Below, piece by piece: positions 34,721 to 43,995 of a DNA stretch of 64,000 bases. The position numbers and the translations under genes are program-made. Origin of the DNA: JACVRW01 sp963728495 (GTDB lineage: Bacteria > Actinomycetota > Thermoleophilia > Solirubrobacterales > Thermoleophilaceae); NCBI GenBank assembly GCA_963728495.1, contig CAVSKI010000011.1, positions 372,001 through 436,000 of the forward strand, read 5' to 3'. The notes below the pieces were generated by a model. The model was not told the origin of the DNA, made no database searches, and saw only the letters and a list, made by a program, of their open reading frames with translations. Numbering within the stretch: the first letter of the stretch is position 1; every line of letters begins with the position of its first letter.

Positions 34721-34728
34721 CATCCGCC

Positions 34729-37371
34729 ATGAGGGCCGCCCAGATCCGGGAGCAGTTCCTGTCGTTCTTCGAGGAGCGCGGGCACCTCCGCGTGCCCTCT
34801 GCCTCGCTCGTTCCGTCCTCCTATGACCCGACGGTGTTGCTCACCACCGCGGGCATGCAGCCCTTCAAGCCCTACTTCCGAGGTGAGGAGGAGCCGCCGT
34901 CGAAGCGGCTGACCTCCTGCCAGAAGACCTTCCGCACGACCGACATCGAGAACGTCGGCATGACCCATCGGCACCTGACCCTCTTCGAGATGCTCGGAAA
35001 CTTCTCCGTCGGCGATTACTTCAAGGAGGGCGCCGTCGAGTTTGCCCTCGACCTCAGCACCAACGGCTTCGAGCTCGACTTCGACAGGATCTGGATCACC
35101 GTCTTCGGCGGCGACGAGGAGTTCGGGCTCGGTCCCGACAGCGAGGCCATCGCCTGCTGGCGTGCGGTCGGCGTTCCCGACGATCGGATCGTGCTGCTTG
35201 GGCGCGATGACAACTTCTGGCAGTCCGGCCCCACTGGTCCGTGCGGACCCTGCTCGGAGCTCTACATCGACCGCGGCCCCGACTTCGGCCCCGAGACGGA
35301 TCGCCCGGGAGACGACACCGAGCGCTTCCTCGAGTTCTGGAACCTCGTGTTCATGCAGTTCGAGCTCCAGGCGGACGGCTCGCTGCCGGCGCTCCCGGCG
35401 CAGAACATCGACACGGGCATGGGTCTGGAACGCATGGCGGCCGTGCTCCAGAACGTCGAGTCGGTCTACGAGACGGACCTGTTCCGGCCCCTGATCGAGC
35501 TGGGTGAGGAACTCTCGGGCCGCCGCTACGGCCAGGACTTCGCCACGACCCGCGCGCTCCGCATCCTCGCCGACCACGGCCGCGCGGCCGCGATGCTGAT
35601 CAGCGACGGGGTGGTTCCCAGCAACGAGGAGCGCGGCTACATCCTGCGGCGCATCATGCGCCGCACGATCCAGCAGGGCCGGGTCCTCGGCCTGAGCGAG
35701 CCGTTCCTCCCCACCCTCTACGAGCGGGCGGCCGAGACCTTGGGCGACACATATCCCGACCTCCTTACCGAGCGGGAGAACATCGAGCGCTGGGCGCGCT
35801 CGGAGGAGGAGGGCTTCGGGCGCACGCTCGAGCAGGGCGAGCGCCTGCTGGCGGAGATCATCGCGCGGGCCAAGGAGGACGGCACCAGCTGGGTCGACGC
35901 CGGCGAGGCCTTCAAGCTCCACGACACGTACGGGTTCCCCTACGAGATGACACAGGAGCTTCTCGCCGAGCAGGGGCTGTCGGTGGACGATCAGGGCTTC
36001 GAGGAGCTCATGGAGCGCGCCCGCGAGGTCTCCCGCCAAGGTTCCACGCGCACGCGCGCGAGAGCCGAGGCGGCCAGCGAAGTCCACGTCGAGCATGAGG
36101 ACGTGCTCCGTTTCGCGCGCGAGGCGGGCTTTCGTACTCGCTTCGTCGGCTATGAGACCACCGAGGCAGAGACGGTGCTCAGGGTCGCCGAGCGCGCCAA
36201 CGGGTGGGTGCTGGCCAAGTTGGAGGAGTCGCCCTTCTACGCCGAGGGTGGCGGCCAGGTGTCCGACGGCGGCCTCGTCGAGACGCCGTCCGGCCACGCT
36301 CGCGTGGTCGACGTGTATCGCCTCGGCGATGATCAGGCGCTGGCGCTCGAGCCCATCGAGGGCGAGCTGGGCGAGGGAGAACCGGTGACCGCGAAGGTCG
36401 AGCGCGGCACGCGGCTGGCCACGATGCGCAACCACACCGCCACCCACCTGCTGCACGCCGCCCTTCGCGAGCGGCTTGGCGACCATGTGCGCCAGGCCGG
36501 CTCCTACGTCGGGCCCGACAAGCTGCGCTTCGACTTCACCCATGGCGAGCGCCTGTCGAGTGACGACCTGGCCTTCGTGGAGGGCGCGGTGTTGGATTGG
36601 ATCGCTTCCAACCACCCGGTGCGGGCCATCGAGACGACCAAGGACGAAGCCGTGCGCCTGGGCGCGATGGCCCTGTTCGGCGAGAAGTACGGCGACTGGG
36701 TGCGGATGGTCGACATCGAGGGCGTGTCGCGCGAGCTCTGTGGCGGCACCCATGTGGCGGGCACCGCCGAGCTGGGTCTCTTCCACCTGACCGGCGAGAC
36801 CTCGAGCGCCTCAAACGTAAGGCGCATCGAAGCGGTCACGGGGCCCGCCGGGGTCGAGCTGTTTCGCGACCGCACGCAGGCCCTGCGTGACATCGGTGCG
36901 ATGCTCAAGGTTCCCGAGAACGAGGCCGTGCGCGCCGTGGAGCGCCTCAACGAGAGGGTCAAGGAGCTGGCACGCAAGCCGGCCGGCGGTCCCGACCGCG
37001 GGACTGCCGACGAGCTGGTGAAGGGCGCCGGCGTGGTGAGCGGAGCGCCCGTGGTTGTCGAGCCGGTCGAGGCGCCCGACGCCAAGGCGCTGCTCGAGCT
37101 CTCCGACGCCGTGCGCCAGCGGCTGGGCGACGCCGCGGTGGTCCTCGGCACGACCGTCGGCGGCCGCGTGCACCTGGTGGCCAATGTCGCGCCCGCGCTG
37201 GTCGAGCGCGGGGTCAAGGCCGGGAACGTGGTCCGGGCCGCGGCGCAGGTGGCCGGCGGCGGCGGTGGTGGCCGGGACACGATGGCGCAGGCCGGCGGAA
37301 GGGACCCGGAGAAGCTGCCCGAGGCGCTTGCCACCGCTCGGGCGGAGATCGAAAAGGCCCTGGCGGCTTAG
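34729..37371 (+). CDS. alaS: Alanyl-tRNA synthetase
   Basis: 880 residues, usual bacterial length. The catalytic domain has TTAGMQPFKPYF, RLTSCQKTFRT, GNFSVGDYFKE and SGPTGPCGPCSEL. The editing domain has zinc-type HTATHLLH and CGGTHV motifs, and the glycine-rich C-terminal DHHA1-like domain (AAAQVAGGGGGGRDTMAQAGG) is intact. The ATG at 34729 fits the conserved N-terminus; an ATG 39 bp upstream is less likely. It heads a cotranscribed-looking run with ruvX, mltG and aroE. Confidence 0.97.
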   Translation: MRAAQIREQFLSFFEERGHLRVPSASLVPSSYDPTVLLTTAGMQPFKPYFRGEEEPPSKRLTSCQKTFRTTDIENVGMTHRHLTLFEMLGNFSVGDYFKEGAVEFALDLSTNGFELDFDRIWITVFGGDEEFGLGPDSEAIACWRAVGVPDDRIVLLGRDDNFWQSGPTGPCGPCSELYIDRGPDFGPETDRPGDDTERFLEFWNLVFMQFELQADGSLPALPAQNIDTGMGLERMAAVLQNVESVYETDLFRPLIELGEELSGRRYGQDFATTRALRILADHGRAAAMLISDGVVPSNEERGYILRRIMRRTIQQGRVLGLSEPFLPTLYERAAETLGDTYPDLLTERENIERWARSEEEGFGRTLEQGERLLAEIIARAKEDGTSWVDAGEAFKLHDTYGFPYEMTQELLAEQGLSVDDQGFEELMERAREVSRQGSTRTRARAEAASEVHVEHEDVLRFAREAGFRTRFVGYETTEAETVLRVAERANGWVLAKLEESPFYAEGGGQVSDGGLVETPSGHARVVDVYRLGDDQALALEPIEGELGEGEPVTAKVERGTRLATMRNHTATHLLHAALRERLGDHVRQAGSYVGPDKLRFDFTHGERLSSDDLAFVEGAVLDWIASNHPVRAIETTKDEAVRLGAMALFGEKYGDWVRMVDIEGVSRELCGGTHVAGTAELGLFHLTGETSSASNVRRIEAVTGPAGVELFRDRTQALRDIGAMLKVPENEAVRAVERLNERVKELARKPAGGPDRGTADELVKGAGVVSGAPVVVEPVEAPDAKALLELSDAVRQRLGDAAVVLGTTVGGRVHLVANVAPALVERGVKAGNVVRAAAQVAGGGGGGRDTMAQAGGRDPEKLPEALATARAEIEKALAA

Positions 37372-37431
37372 TGCTCCCCGCCGCAAGTATCGCCGCTTTT
37401 GGCGGCTGCATCACGACGGGAAGCACTTAGA

Positions 37432-37833
37432 GTGCCGCGAATCCTTGCTCTCGACCACGGGTCGGCTCGCTGCGGCTGCGCAATCTCCGACCCCTCGGGG
37501 ACGTTGGCCACACCTCTTCAGGCGGTTGAGCGACCCGACACCAGGAAGGGGCTCGGCGCCGTGGTCCGATTGGTCGAGGAACAGCGCGCCGAGCGCGTGG
37601 TGGTGGGGCTTCCCCTCACGCTCCGGGGCGACGAGGGCGACCAGGCCGCCGCAGCCCGTGCTTTCGCCGAGCGCCTCGAAGGGAGGGTCAACGTGGCGGT
37701 GGAGCTCTACGACGAGCGTCTGACCACGCGGCTGGCCGAGCGCACCGGCGGCAGCGAGGACGCCGATTCGCGCGCCGCCGCCCACCTCCTTGAGAGCTAC
37801 CTCGCCGGGCTCTCCGCGGGATCGCCCGGATGA
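37432..37833 (+). CDS. ruvX: RuvX/YqgF-family Holliday junction resolvase-like protein (pre-16S rRNA nuclease)
   Basis: 133 residues with ILALDHGSARCGCAISD at the start (catalytic Asp), VVGLPLTLRGDEG in the middle and a C-terminal YDERLTT followed by DSRAAAHLLESYL. Homologues process the 5' end of 16S rRNA. The GTG at 37432 with an upstream GGGAAG is chosen. It overlaps mltG by ATGA and lies 60 bp after alaS, the usual gene order. Confidence 0.93.
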   Translation: MPRILALDHGSARCGCAISDPSGTLATPLQAVERPDTRKGLGAVVRLVEEQRAERVVVGLPLTLRGDEGDQAAAARAFAERLEGRVNVAVELYDERLTTRLAERTGGSEDADSRAAAHLLESYLAGLSAGSPG

Positions 37834-39029
37834 GCAGCGGACCGCCGCCCGTACCCGGCGGCCGTACGCAGGAGGAGCGCGAGGCCGCGCTGCGGGAGCG
37901 CCAGGCGCGGCGCGACGGCGACAGCGCTTTCGAGCCGCCGGCCCGCGTGCCGGCCGAGCCGGTCCCCCAGGGCGAGCCTAAGCCTCGGTCGCGCCCGCGA
38001 GTCGGACGGCTGCTGGCCCTGGTCGTGGTGCTGGCGGCGATCGCGGGCGTTGCCTGGTTTGCGCTCAACCTCTTTCAGCCGTTTCAGGGCAAGGGGGAGG
38101 GTCGAGTGCGGGTGGTGATCCCTCAGGGCGCCAGTCTGGGCGACATCGCCGAGCAGCTGGAGAGTGAGGGGGTGGTCGACTCGTCGACCTTCTTCGCCCT
38201 GCGCGCCCGGATCGCGGGACGCAGCGGAGACCTCAAGCCGGGGCCCTACACGTTCCAGGGCGGCATGGTCTACACCGACGTGCTCGACACGCTCGAGCAG
38301 GGCGTGCCCCCGAACGTGGTGATGGTGACCATTCCCGAAGGCCGCTCGCGGGGGGAGATCGCCCCCACGGTGAGGCGGCTCAGGGGCAACTACCGCCGGG
38401 CCACACGCCGCTCCCGTCTGCTGCGCCCAAGGGCCTACGGAGCCCGGGGCGCGACGAGCCTGGAGGGCTTCCTGTTTCCCGCCACCTACGAGCTCAAGAA
38501 GGGCAAGCCGGTGCGCAAGCTGGTCAACGAGCAGCTGAAGGCGTTCAAGCACAACTTCGCCAAGGTCGACCTGCGATACGCCAAGCGCCGCAACCTCACG
38601 CCCTTCGACGTGCTCACGATCGCGTCGCTGGTCGAACGCGAGACAGCCGTGCCCCGGGAGCGGGCGCTGATCGCCTCGGTGATCTACAACCGCCTCAAGA
38701 GCGACATCCGACTCGATATCGACGCCACCACCCGGTTCGCCGTGGGCAACTGGAACAGGCCGCTGAAGGTGTCCGAGCTGCAGCACCCCTCGCTCTACAA
38801 CACGCGCGTGCACTCCGGCCTTCCGCCCGGCCCGATCGGCAGTCCCGGTTTGAGGTCGATACAGGCGGCGGCCCATCCGGCCAAGACTGGATTCATCTTC
38901 TACGTCGCCGCGGTGTGTGGCAACGGTAAGCACAAGTTTGCCGAGACAGACGCCGAGTTCCAGCGCTACGTGGCCGAGTACGACCGCGCTCGTGCCGAGC
39001 GCGGCGGCAAGTCGCCCACGGACTGTTGA
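37830..39029 (+). CDS. mltG: Endolytic transglycosylase MltG
   Basis: 399 residues. A proline- and charge-rich cytoplasmic N-terminus (1-58) is followed by one transmembrane helix (about 59-80) and a LysM-like region (VVIPQGASLGDIAEQLE). The YceG catalytic domain contains FLFPATYEL, the catalytic Glu in SLVERETA (about residue 268) and YNTRVHSGLPPGPI. It cuts nascent peptidoglycan strands and so sets glycan length. It overlaps ruvX and aroE by 4 bp each. Confidence 0.94.
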   Translation: MSSGPPPVPGGRTQEEREAALRERQARRDGDSAFEPPARVPAEPVPQGEPKPRSRPRVGRLLALVVVLAAIAGVAWFALNLFQPFQGKGEGRVRVVIPQGASLGDIAEQLESEGVVDSSTFFALRARIAGRSGDLKPGPYTFQGGMVYTDVLDTLEQGVPPNVVMVTIPEGRSRGEIAPTVRRLRGNYRRATRRSRLLRPRAYGARGATSLEGFLFPATYELKKGKPVRKLVNEQLKAFKHNFAKVDLRYAKRRNLTPFDVLTIASLVERETAVPRERALIASVIYNRLKSDIRLDIDATTRFAVGNWNRPLKVSELQHPSLYNTRVHSGLPPGPIGSPGLRSIQAAAHPAKTGFIFYVAAVCGNGKHKFAETDAEFQRYVAEYDRARAERGGKSPTDC

Positions 39030-39796
39030 CGCTCTGCGGCGTCCTCGGCTTCCCGGTTGCCCACAGCCGCTCGCCGGCCATGATGAACGCGGCGTTCGCC
39101 GAGGTCGGCCTGGACTGGCGCTACGTGCACCTGCCGATCGCGCCTGAGCTCTTTGCCGAGACGGTGCGGGCCCTGCCCGTGAGCGGCTATCGCGGGGCCA
39201 ACGTCACGATCCCGCACAAGCCGGCCGCCCATGACGTGGCCGATCAGCTGACGCCCGCGGCCGCGGCCATCGGCGCGGTGAACACCCTGACCTTCGAGAG
39301 TCAGGGCCGCATCGTGGGCGACAACACCGACGCCGGCGGTTTCCTCGACGCCCTCGGCACGGACCCCGCCGGTCGGCGGGCTCTCGTGCTCGGCGCCGGC
39401 GGGGCGGCCCGCGCGGTGGTATGGGCGCTGCGCGAGGCGGGCGCAGACGTGGCGGTGTGCAATCGCACGTGGCGGCGGGCGGTGGAGCTGGCGGAGGAGT
39501 TCGGCGTGCGCGCCGTCAAGCGCGGCGAGGCGAGCGACATCCTCGTGAACGCCACCAGCGTCGGCATGGGCGCGAAGGAGCCCGCCGAGTCCCTCCCGCT
39601 GGCGCCCGCCGGGCTGGTGGTGGATCTCGTATACGGCACCGAGCCGACCCCCCTCTACCGGTGGGCCCAGGCGCAGGGCTCGCGCGTGGTCGACGGCCTC
39701 GAAATGCTGGTGCGACAGGGGGCGCGGAGCTTCGAGCTGTGGACGTCCCGGCCGGCTCCAGTCGACACGATGCGTGCCGCCGCCCGCTCCGTCTAG
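39026..39796 (+). CDS. aroE: Shikimate dehydrogenase
   Basis: 256 residues from a TTG that overlaps the mltG stop (TTGA). Features: LGFPVAHSRSPAMMNAAF, GANVTIPHKPA with the catalytic Lys, GAVNTL, GDNTDAGGFL with the catalytic Asp, and the NADP loop VLGAGGAARAV with CNRTW. It reduces 3-dehydroshikimate in the pathway to aromatic amino acids. No better start codon lies near, so the TTG is accepted. Confidence 0.94.
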   Translation: MTLCGVLGFPVAHSRSPAMMNAAFAEVGLDWRYVHLPIAPELFAETVRALPVSGYRGANVTIPHKPAAHDVADQLTPAAAAIGAVNTLTFESQGRIVGDNTDAGGFLDALGTDPAGRRALVLGAGGAARAVVWALREAGADVAVCNRTWRRAVELAEEFGVRAVKRGEASDILVNATSVGMGAKEPAESLPLAPAGLVVDLVYGTEPTPLYRWAQAQGSRVVDGLEMLVRQGARSFELWTSRPAPVDTMRAAARSV

Positions 39797-39848
39797 AACA
39801 AGCGGCCAGACCTAAACCAGCCTCAGAGCGTTGCCGATATGCGTGGCA

Positions 39849-41099
39849 ATGGCGATCTCCCGCCCCTTCCTTCTCGCCATTCTCGGAGCAGCGCTACTGG
39901 CGGCGACCTTTCTTTCCGTCCAGAACGCGCGCAACAACTCGTCCGGCGATGTCGTTCCGGTGGCCCAGCCGGCCCCCCCGGAGGAGCCCCCGGCAGCCCA
40001 GGCCGAGCCTGCCTCCAGCCCCACGGACACCCTGAAATCGGCCCTCTCGGGCAAGCTCACCAGCGCCGCCTTCGACCTTCGGGTGGCGATCACCGGCGGA
40101 GCCGGCTCGGGCAAGCTCGCACTCACCGGCGCGTTTCAGCGCGGCGCCGCCAACGACGTTCCGGCCATCGATCTCGATGCGAACGTCGACGCCGGCGACC
40201 AGTCGTTCCAGGGCGGATTCGTCGCGGTCGACGAGCAGGCCTATTTCACCCAGGGCGACCAGGCCTGGCAGGTTCCGGCGGAGGCCTGGGACCCGGTCGT
40301 GGCGGCGGTCGCCAACGGCACAGGGGCCCAGGGACAGCCGGTCGCGCTCGAGCTCAATCCGCAGACCTGGTTGCGCGACGCCAAGACCAAGGGCGAGGAG
40401 CGCTTGGACGGCGTCGAGGCGACGCACGTATCCGCATCGGTCGACGTCGAGGCCATGGCGCGCGACCTCACGCAATCGGTGCCGGGCACCGGCGCCCAGC
40501 TGCCACGGCCTCGGCAGATGGCCCGTCTGGTCGAGCGGGCCGAGGTGGACGCCTGGGTCGGGTCAGACCAGATCCTGCGCCGCCTCACGGTCGAGCTGGC
40601 TCTCGCCGATCGCGGGGGCATCGACTTCGCACTTGACCTGACCGGCGTAAACCAGCCTCAGAGCATCGAAGCGCCCGCCAACGTGCGGCACGGCCTGCCC
40701 GGCGGCCGTTTCGGGCAGCTGGTTCAGGGCTTCAGCGCCGGTGTCTCCGGGGTCACCGGCGGAGAGCCGCTGTCGCTCGCCGCCCTCAACACCGACAACC
40801 CCCGGAAAGCAGCCCGGGCGGTGCGCTCTCACAAGAAGGTCGTGATCTTCTTCCGCAACCCGAGAGGCCTCGACGACCGGGCCGTGGGCCGCTCGGTTCG
40901 CGTTGCGCAGGCACGCTCGAACGCCGTCGTTCTCACCGACCACGTCGACGCGGTCGAGCGCTACGGCAAGCTCGTGAAGGATCTCGGGGTCTCGCAGACG
41001 CCCTCGGTCGTGCTCATCGACAGCACGGGGAAGGCGCGGCTGATCGAGGGCTTCATCGACGCGAGCTCGCTCACTCAGGCCGTCGCGGACGCGCGATGA
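39849..41099 (+). CDS. Exported or anchored protein with lipoprotein-like domain and thioredoxin-fold C-terminus
   Basis: 416 residues. One N-terminal membrane helix (about 4-22) is followed by an Ala/Pro-rich linker. A central domain of about 200 residues (DTLKSALSGKLTSAAFDLRVAITG-like, read in parts) resembles LppX/LprG-type lipid-binding folds. The C-terminal 110 residues look like a thioredoxin fold (KKVVIFFRNPRG, GVSQTPSVVLIDSTGKARLI with a cis-Pro) but lack a CxxC. It overlaps pilB by ATGA, so it may assist pilus assembly. Domain calls are from pattern only. Confidence 0.65.
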   Translation: MAISRPFLLAILGAALLAATFLSVQNARNNSSGDVVPVAQPAPPEEPPAAQAEPASSPTDTLKSALSGKLTSAAFDLRVAITGGAGSGKLALTGAFQRGAANDVPAIDLDANVDAGDQSFQGGFVAVDEQAYFTQGDQAWQVPAEAWDPVVAAVANGTGAQGQPVALELNPQTWLRDAKTKGEERLDGVEATHVSASVDVEAMARDLTQSVPGTGAQLPRPRQMARLVERAEVDAWVGSDQILRRLTVELALADRGGIDFALDLTGVNQPQSIEAPANVRHGLPGGRFGQLVQGFSAGVSGVTGGEPLSLAALNTDNPRKAARAVRSHKKVVIFFRNPRGLDDRAVGRSVRVAQARSNAVVLTDHVDAVERYGKLVKDLGVSQTPSVVLIDSTGKARLIEGFIDASSLTQAVADAR

Positions 41100-42889
41100 C
41101 CGAGCAGTCGGGCGGCTCGGTGCTGCGCGCCGTACCGGGTGGCCTCGCAGCCGGCGGGAATGGGAACGGGGAAGGACCCGCTGCTTCCGCCGGCGAGGGC
41201 GCCTCGGGTGGCCTGACCGCGCCGGAGCGTAGGGCCGGCTCGCGCTTCATCTCCGACGTTCTGGTGGAGATGGGCTTCCTCTCGCGAGAGCGCGTGGACG
41301 AGGCGGTAAAGCAGGGCAAGGCCGGGGGGCTCTCCGCCGAGCAGCTGCTGTTGGAAGCCGGCGCGATAACCGGGGACCAGCTCGCGCGAGCGACGGCGCA
41401 GCGCTTCGGGCTCTACCACGTGGACCTCGGCCTCTTCAAGGCCGACCTCTCGGCGCTGAACTCGATCAGCGCTCAGGCCGCCCGGCGGCTCAATGCCGCC
41501 CCGATCGGCTTCGACGAGCGCGGCCACCTGCTCGTGGCCATGTCCGATCCGTCGAACGTGCTCGCCCTGGACGACCTGAAGCTGATGGCCGGTCACGAGG
41601 TCCGCCCGGTCGTGGCCTCACCCGATGACATCGGCGACCTGATCGGCCGCATGAGCCGACTCGACAACGCCGTCGCCGAGGCCGTCTCCGCAGGCGAGGA
41701 GGAACTCGCCGACGTAACGGAGATTCGCGAGTCGGCCGAGGACGGGCCGGTGATCAAGCTCGTGAACTCGATCATCGCCCAGGCGGTCGAGGAGGGGGCA
41801 TCGGACATCCATTACGAGCCCGATGGCCGCGACATGCGCGTGCGCTTCCGGGTGGACGGCGTGCTGCGCGAGTCGACCGAGATCCCGCGGCGGATGGTGG
41901 CCGGAGTGGTCTCGCGCGTGAAGATCATGGCCGACCTCGACATCGCCGAGAAGCGGGTGCCCCAGGACGGCCGCGTTTCGCTCACCGTCGAGGGCCACGC
42001 CATCGACACGCGCGTGGTGACCATGCCCCGCGTGGACGGCGAGGGGATCGTCATGCGCATCCTCGACAAGTCGCAGGCGCTGATCGGCCTCGATCACCTG
42101 GGCATGTCGGAGACCAGCGAGGCGCTCTTCGAGGATGCCTTCCGGCGATCCTACGGCGCGGTATTGGCCACCGGCCCCACCGGCTCGGGCAAGTCCACCA
42201 CCCTCTACGCCGCGCTCAACGAGATCAATGAGCCCGAGCGCAACATCATCACGATCGAGGACCCGGTCGAGTACCAGATCAGGGGCATCAACCAGCTCCA
42301 GGTGAACGTCAAGGCCGGCCTGAGCTTCGCCAGCGGGCTGCGTTCGATGCTGCGCGCGGATCCCGACGTGATCATGGTCGGGGAGATCCGCGACAGCGAG
42401 ACGGCCAAGATCGCGATCGAGTCGGCCCTGACCGGCCACCTCGTGCTCAGCACCCTGCACACCAACGACGCCCCCTCGGCGATCACCCGGCTCACCGAGA
42501 TGGGGATCGAGCCATTCCTGTCCGCCTCGGCGATCGTGGCCGTGGTGGCGCAGCGGCTGGTCCGCCAGCTCTGCACGTACTGCAAGAAGCGCACGATGCT
42601 GTCGGTCTCCTCGCTCGAGAAGGCGGGCTTCAACGTGGCCTTCGACCTCGAGGCCTACGAGCCTGTGGGATGCGGGCGCTGCGGCGGCTCGGGATACAAG
42701 GGCCGAACGGGCCTCTACGAGGTGATGGTGATCTCCGACGAGATCAGGGACCTCACGGTGGAGCGCGGCTCGGCCGAGGACATACGCAAGATCGCCGTGG
42801 CCCAGGGAATGCGCCCCCTGCGTGCCGACGGCTTCGAGAAGGTCAAGAACGGCATCACGTCCATCGCCGAAGTGGCGCGGGTCACATGA
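41096..42889 (+). CDS. pilB: Type IV pilus assembly ATPase PilB
   Basis: 597 residues. The N-terminal MshEN-type domain (about 40-185) has LSAEQLLLEAGAITGDQL-like repeats of the kind that bind c-di-GMP in related ATPases. The central PilB/GspE ATPase has Walker A GPTGSGKSTT (about residue 360), an Asp box and VGEIRDSETA with Walker B nearby. A four-cysteine zinc site follows (CTYCKK, CGRCGG). It powers pilus extension. ATG overlaps the preceding stop; pilT follows after 29 bp. Confidence 0.95.
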   Translation: MTEQSGGSVLRAVPGGLAAGGNGNGEGPAASAGEGASGGLTAPERRAGSRFISDVLVEMGFLSRERVDEAVKQGKAGGLSAEQLLLEAGAITGDQLARATAQRFGLYHVDLGLFKADLSALNSISAQAARRLNAAPIGFDERGHLLVAMSDPSNVLALDDLKLMAGHEVRPVVASPDDIGDLIGRMSRLDNAVAEAVSAGEEELADVTEIRESAEDGPVIKLVNSIIAQAVEEGASDIHYEPDGRDMRVRFRVDGVLRESTEIPRRMVAGVVSRVKIMADLDIAEKRVPQDGRVSLTVEGHAIDTRVVTMPRVDGEGIVMRILDKSQALIGLDHLGMSETSEALFEDAFRRSYGAVLATGPTGSGKSTTLYAALNEINEPERNIITIEDPVEYQIRGINQLQVNVKAGLSFASGLRSMLRADPDVIMVGEIRDSETAKIAIESALTGHLVLSTLHTNDAPSAITRLTEMGIEPFLSASAIVAVVAQRLVRQLCTYCKKRTMLSVSSLEKAGFNVAFDLEAYEPVGCGRCGGSGYKGRTGLYEVMVISDEIRDLTVERGSAEDIRKIAVAQGMRPLRADGFEKVKNGITSIAEVARVT

Positions 42890-42918
42890 TCGAACACCCG
42901 CGCCGATAAGGAGGGACG

Positions 42919-43992
42919 ATGGAGTTCGATTTCGCCGAAGTCCTGCTGACGGTGATGGAGCGCCAGGCCTCGGACCTGCACCTCACGGCGGGTTCGCCGC
43001 CCATGATCCGCCACCACGGCAAGCTGCATGCGCTCGACTATCCGCGCCTGACTCCGCAGACCACGCGCGAGGTCATCTACTCGATCCTGACCAACGACCA
43101 GCGCCAGAAGCTCGAGACCGACTGGCAGATCGACCTGGCCTACTCGATCCCCGGGCGCGCGCGCTTCCGCGTGAACGCCTTCTTCCAGCGCGCCGCGCTG
43201 TCGGCCGCCTTTCGCCTGATTCCGCACGAGATCCCGAACCTGGGCACGCTGGACCTGCCACCGGTGATCGAGGAGTTCACCAAGAAGCCGCGCGGCTTCG
43301 TGCTCGTCACCGGCCCGACCGGGTCAGGCAAGTCGACGACGCTCGCGGCGATGCTCGACCTGATCAACGACGTGCGCCACGAGCACATCCTCACCATCGA
43401 GGACCCGATCGAGTTCCTGCACAAGCACAAGCGCTGCATCGTCAACCAGCGCGAGCTGGGAGCGGATGCCCAGAGCTTCGGCCTCGGCCTCAAGGCCGCG
43501 CTGCGTCAGGACCCTGACGTGATCCTCGTGGGCGAGATGCGTGACCTCGAGACAATCGCCACTGCGCTGACCGCGGCGGAGACGGGCCACCTCGTCTTCG
43601 CCACCCTGCACACCCAGGACACCGCGCAGACCGTGGACCGCATCGTGGACGTGTTCCCGCCCGAGCAACAGCAGCAGGTGCGAGTCCAGCTCTCGGTGGC
43701 GCTCCAGGGGATCGTGACCCAGCAGCTGCTGCCCAAGGCCGACGGGCAGGGCCGCATCTGCGCCTGCGAGATCCTCGTGCCCACTCCCGCGGTGCGCAAC
43801 CTCATCCGCGAGGGGAAGACGCATCAGATCTACTCGGCCCTTCAGACCGGCGGCCAGTTCGGCATGCAGACCATGGATGCGGCGCTGGTCCAGCTGGTGC
43901 GAGAGCACAAGATCACCCGCGAGCTGGCCGAGTCGCGCTCGAGCGCACCGGATGAGCTGCGCCGGCTGATGGGCACGGTAAGGGTGGCCTGA
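42919..43992 (+). CDS. pilT: Type IV pilus retraction ATPase PilT
   Basis: 357 residues. Strong AAGGAGGGA site before the ATG. Walker A GPTGSGKSTT (about 132-141), Asp box TIEDPIEFLH, Walker B DPDVILVGEMRD, His box HLVFATLHTQDT, and the PilT C-terminal AVRNLIREGKTHQI and GMQTMDAAL. It disassembles pilin from the pilus base to pull the fibre in, giving twitching motility or DNA uptake. The preserved motifs indicate an active enzyme. Confidence 0.96.
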   Translation: MEFDFAEVLLTVMERQASDLHLTAGSPPMIRHHGKLHALDYPRLTPQTTREVIYSILTNDQRQKLETDWQIDLAYSIPGRARFRVNAFFQRAALSAAFRLIPHEIPNLGTLDLPPVIEEFTKKPRGFVLVTGPTGSGKSTTLAAMLDLINDVRHEHILTIEDPIEFLHKHKRCIVNQRELGADAQSFGLGLKAALRQDPDVILVGEMRDLETIATALTAAETGHLVFATLHTQDTAQTVDRIVDVFPPEQQQQVRVQLSVALQGIVTQQLLPKADGQGRICACEILVPTPAVRNLIREGKTHQIYSALQTGGQFGMQTMDAALVQLVREHKITRELAESRSSAPDELRRLMGTVRVA

Positions 43993-43995
43993 TCG

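Noticed and set aside
34720..36786. Long minus-strand frame opposite alaS
   Set aside because: Shadow of alaS, with no motif and no ribosome site.
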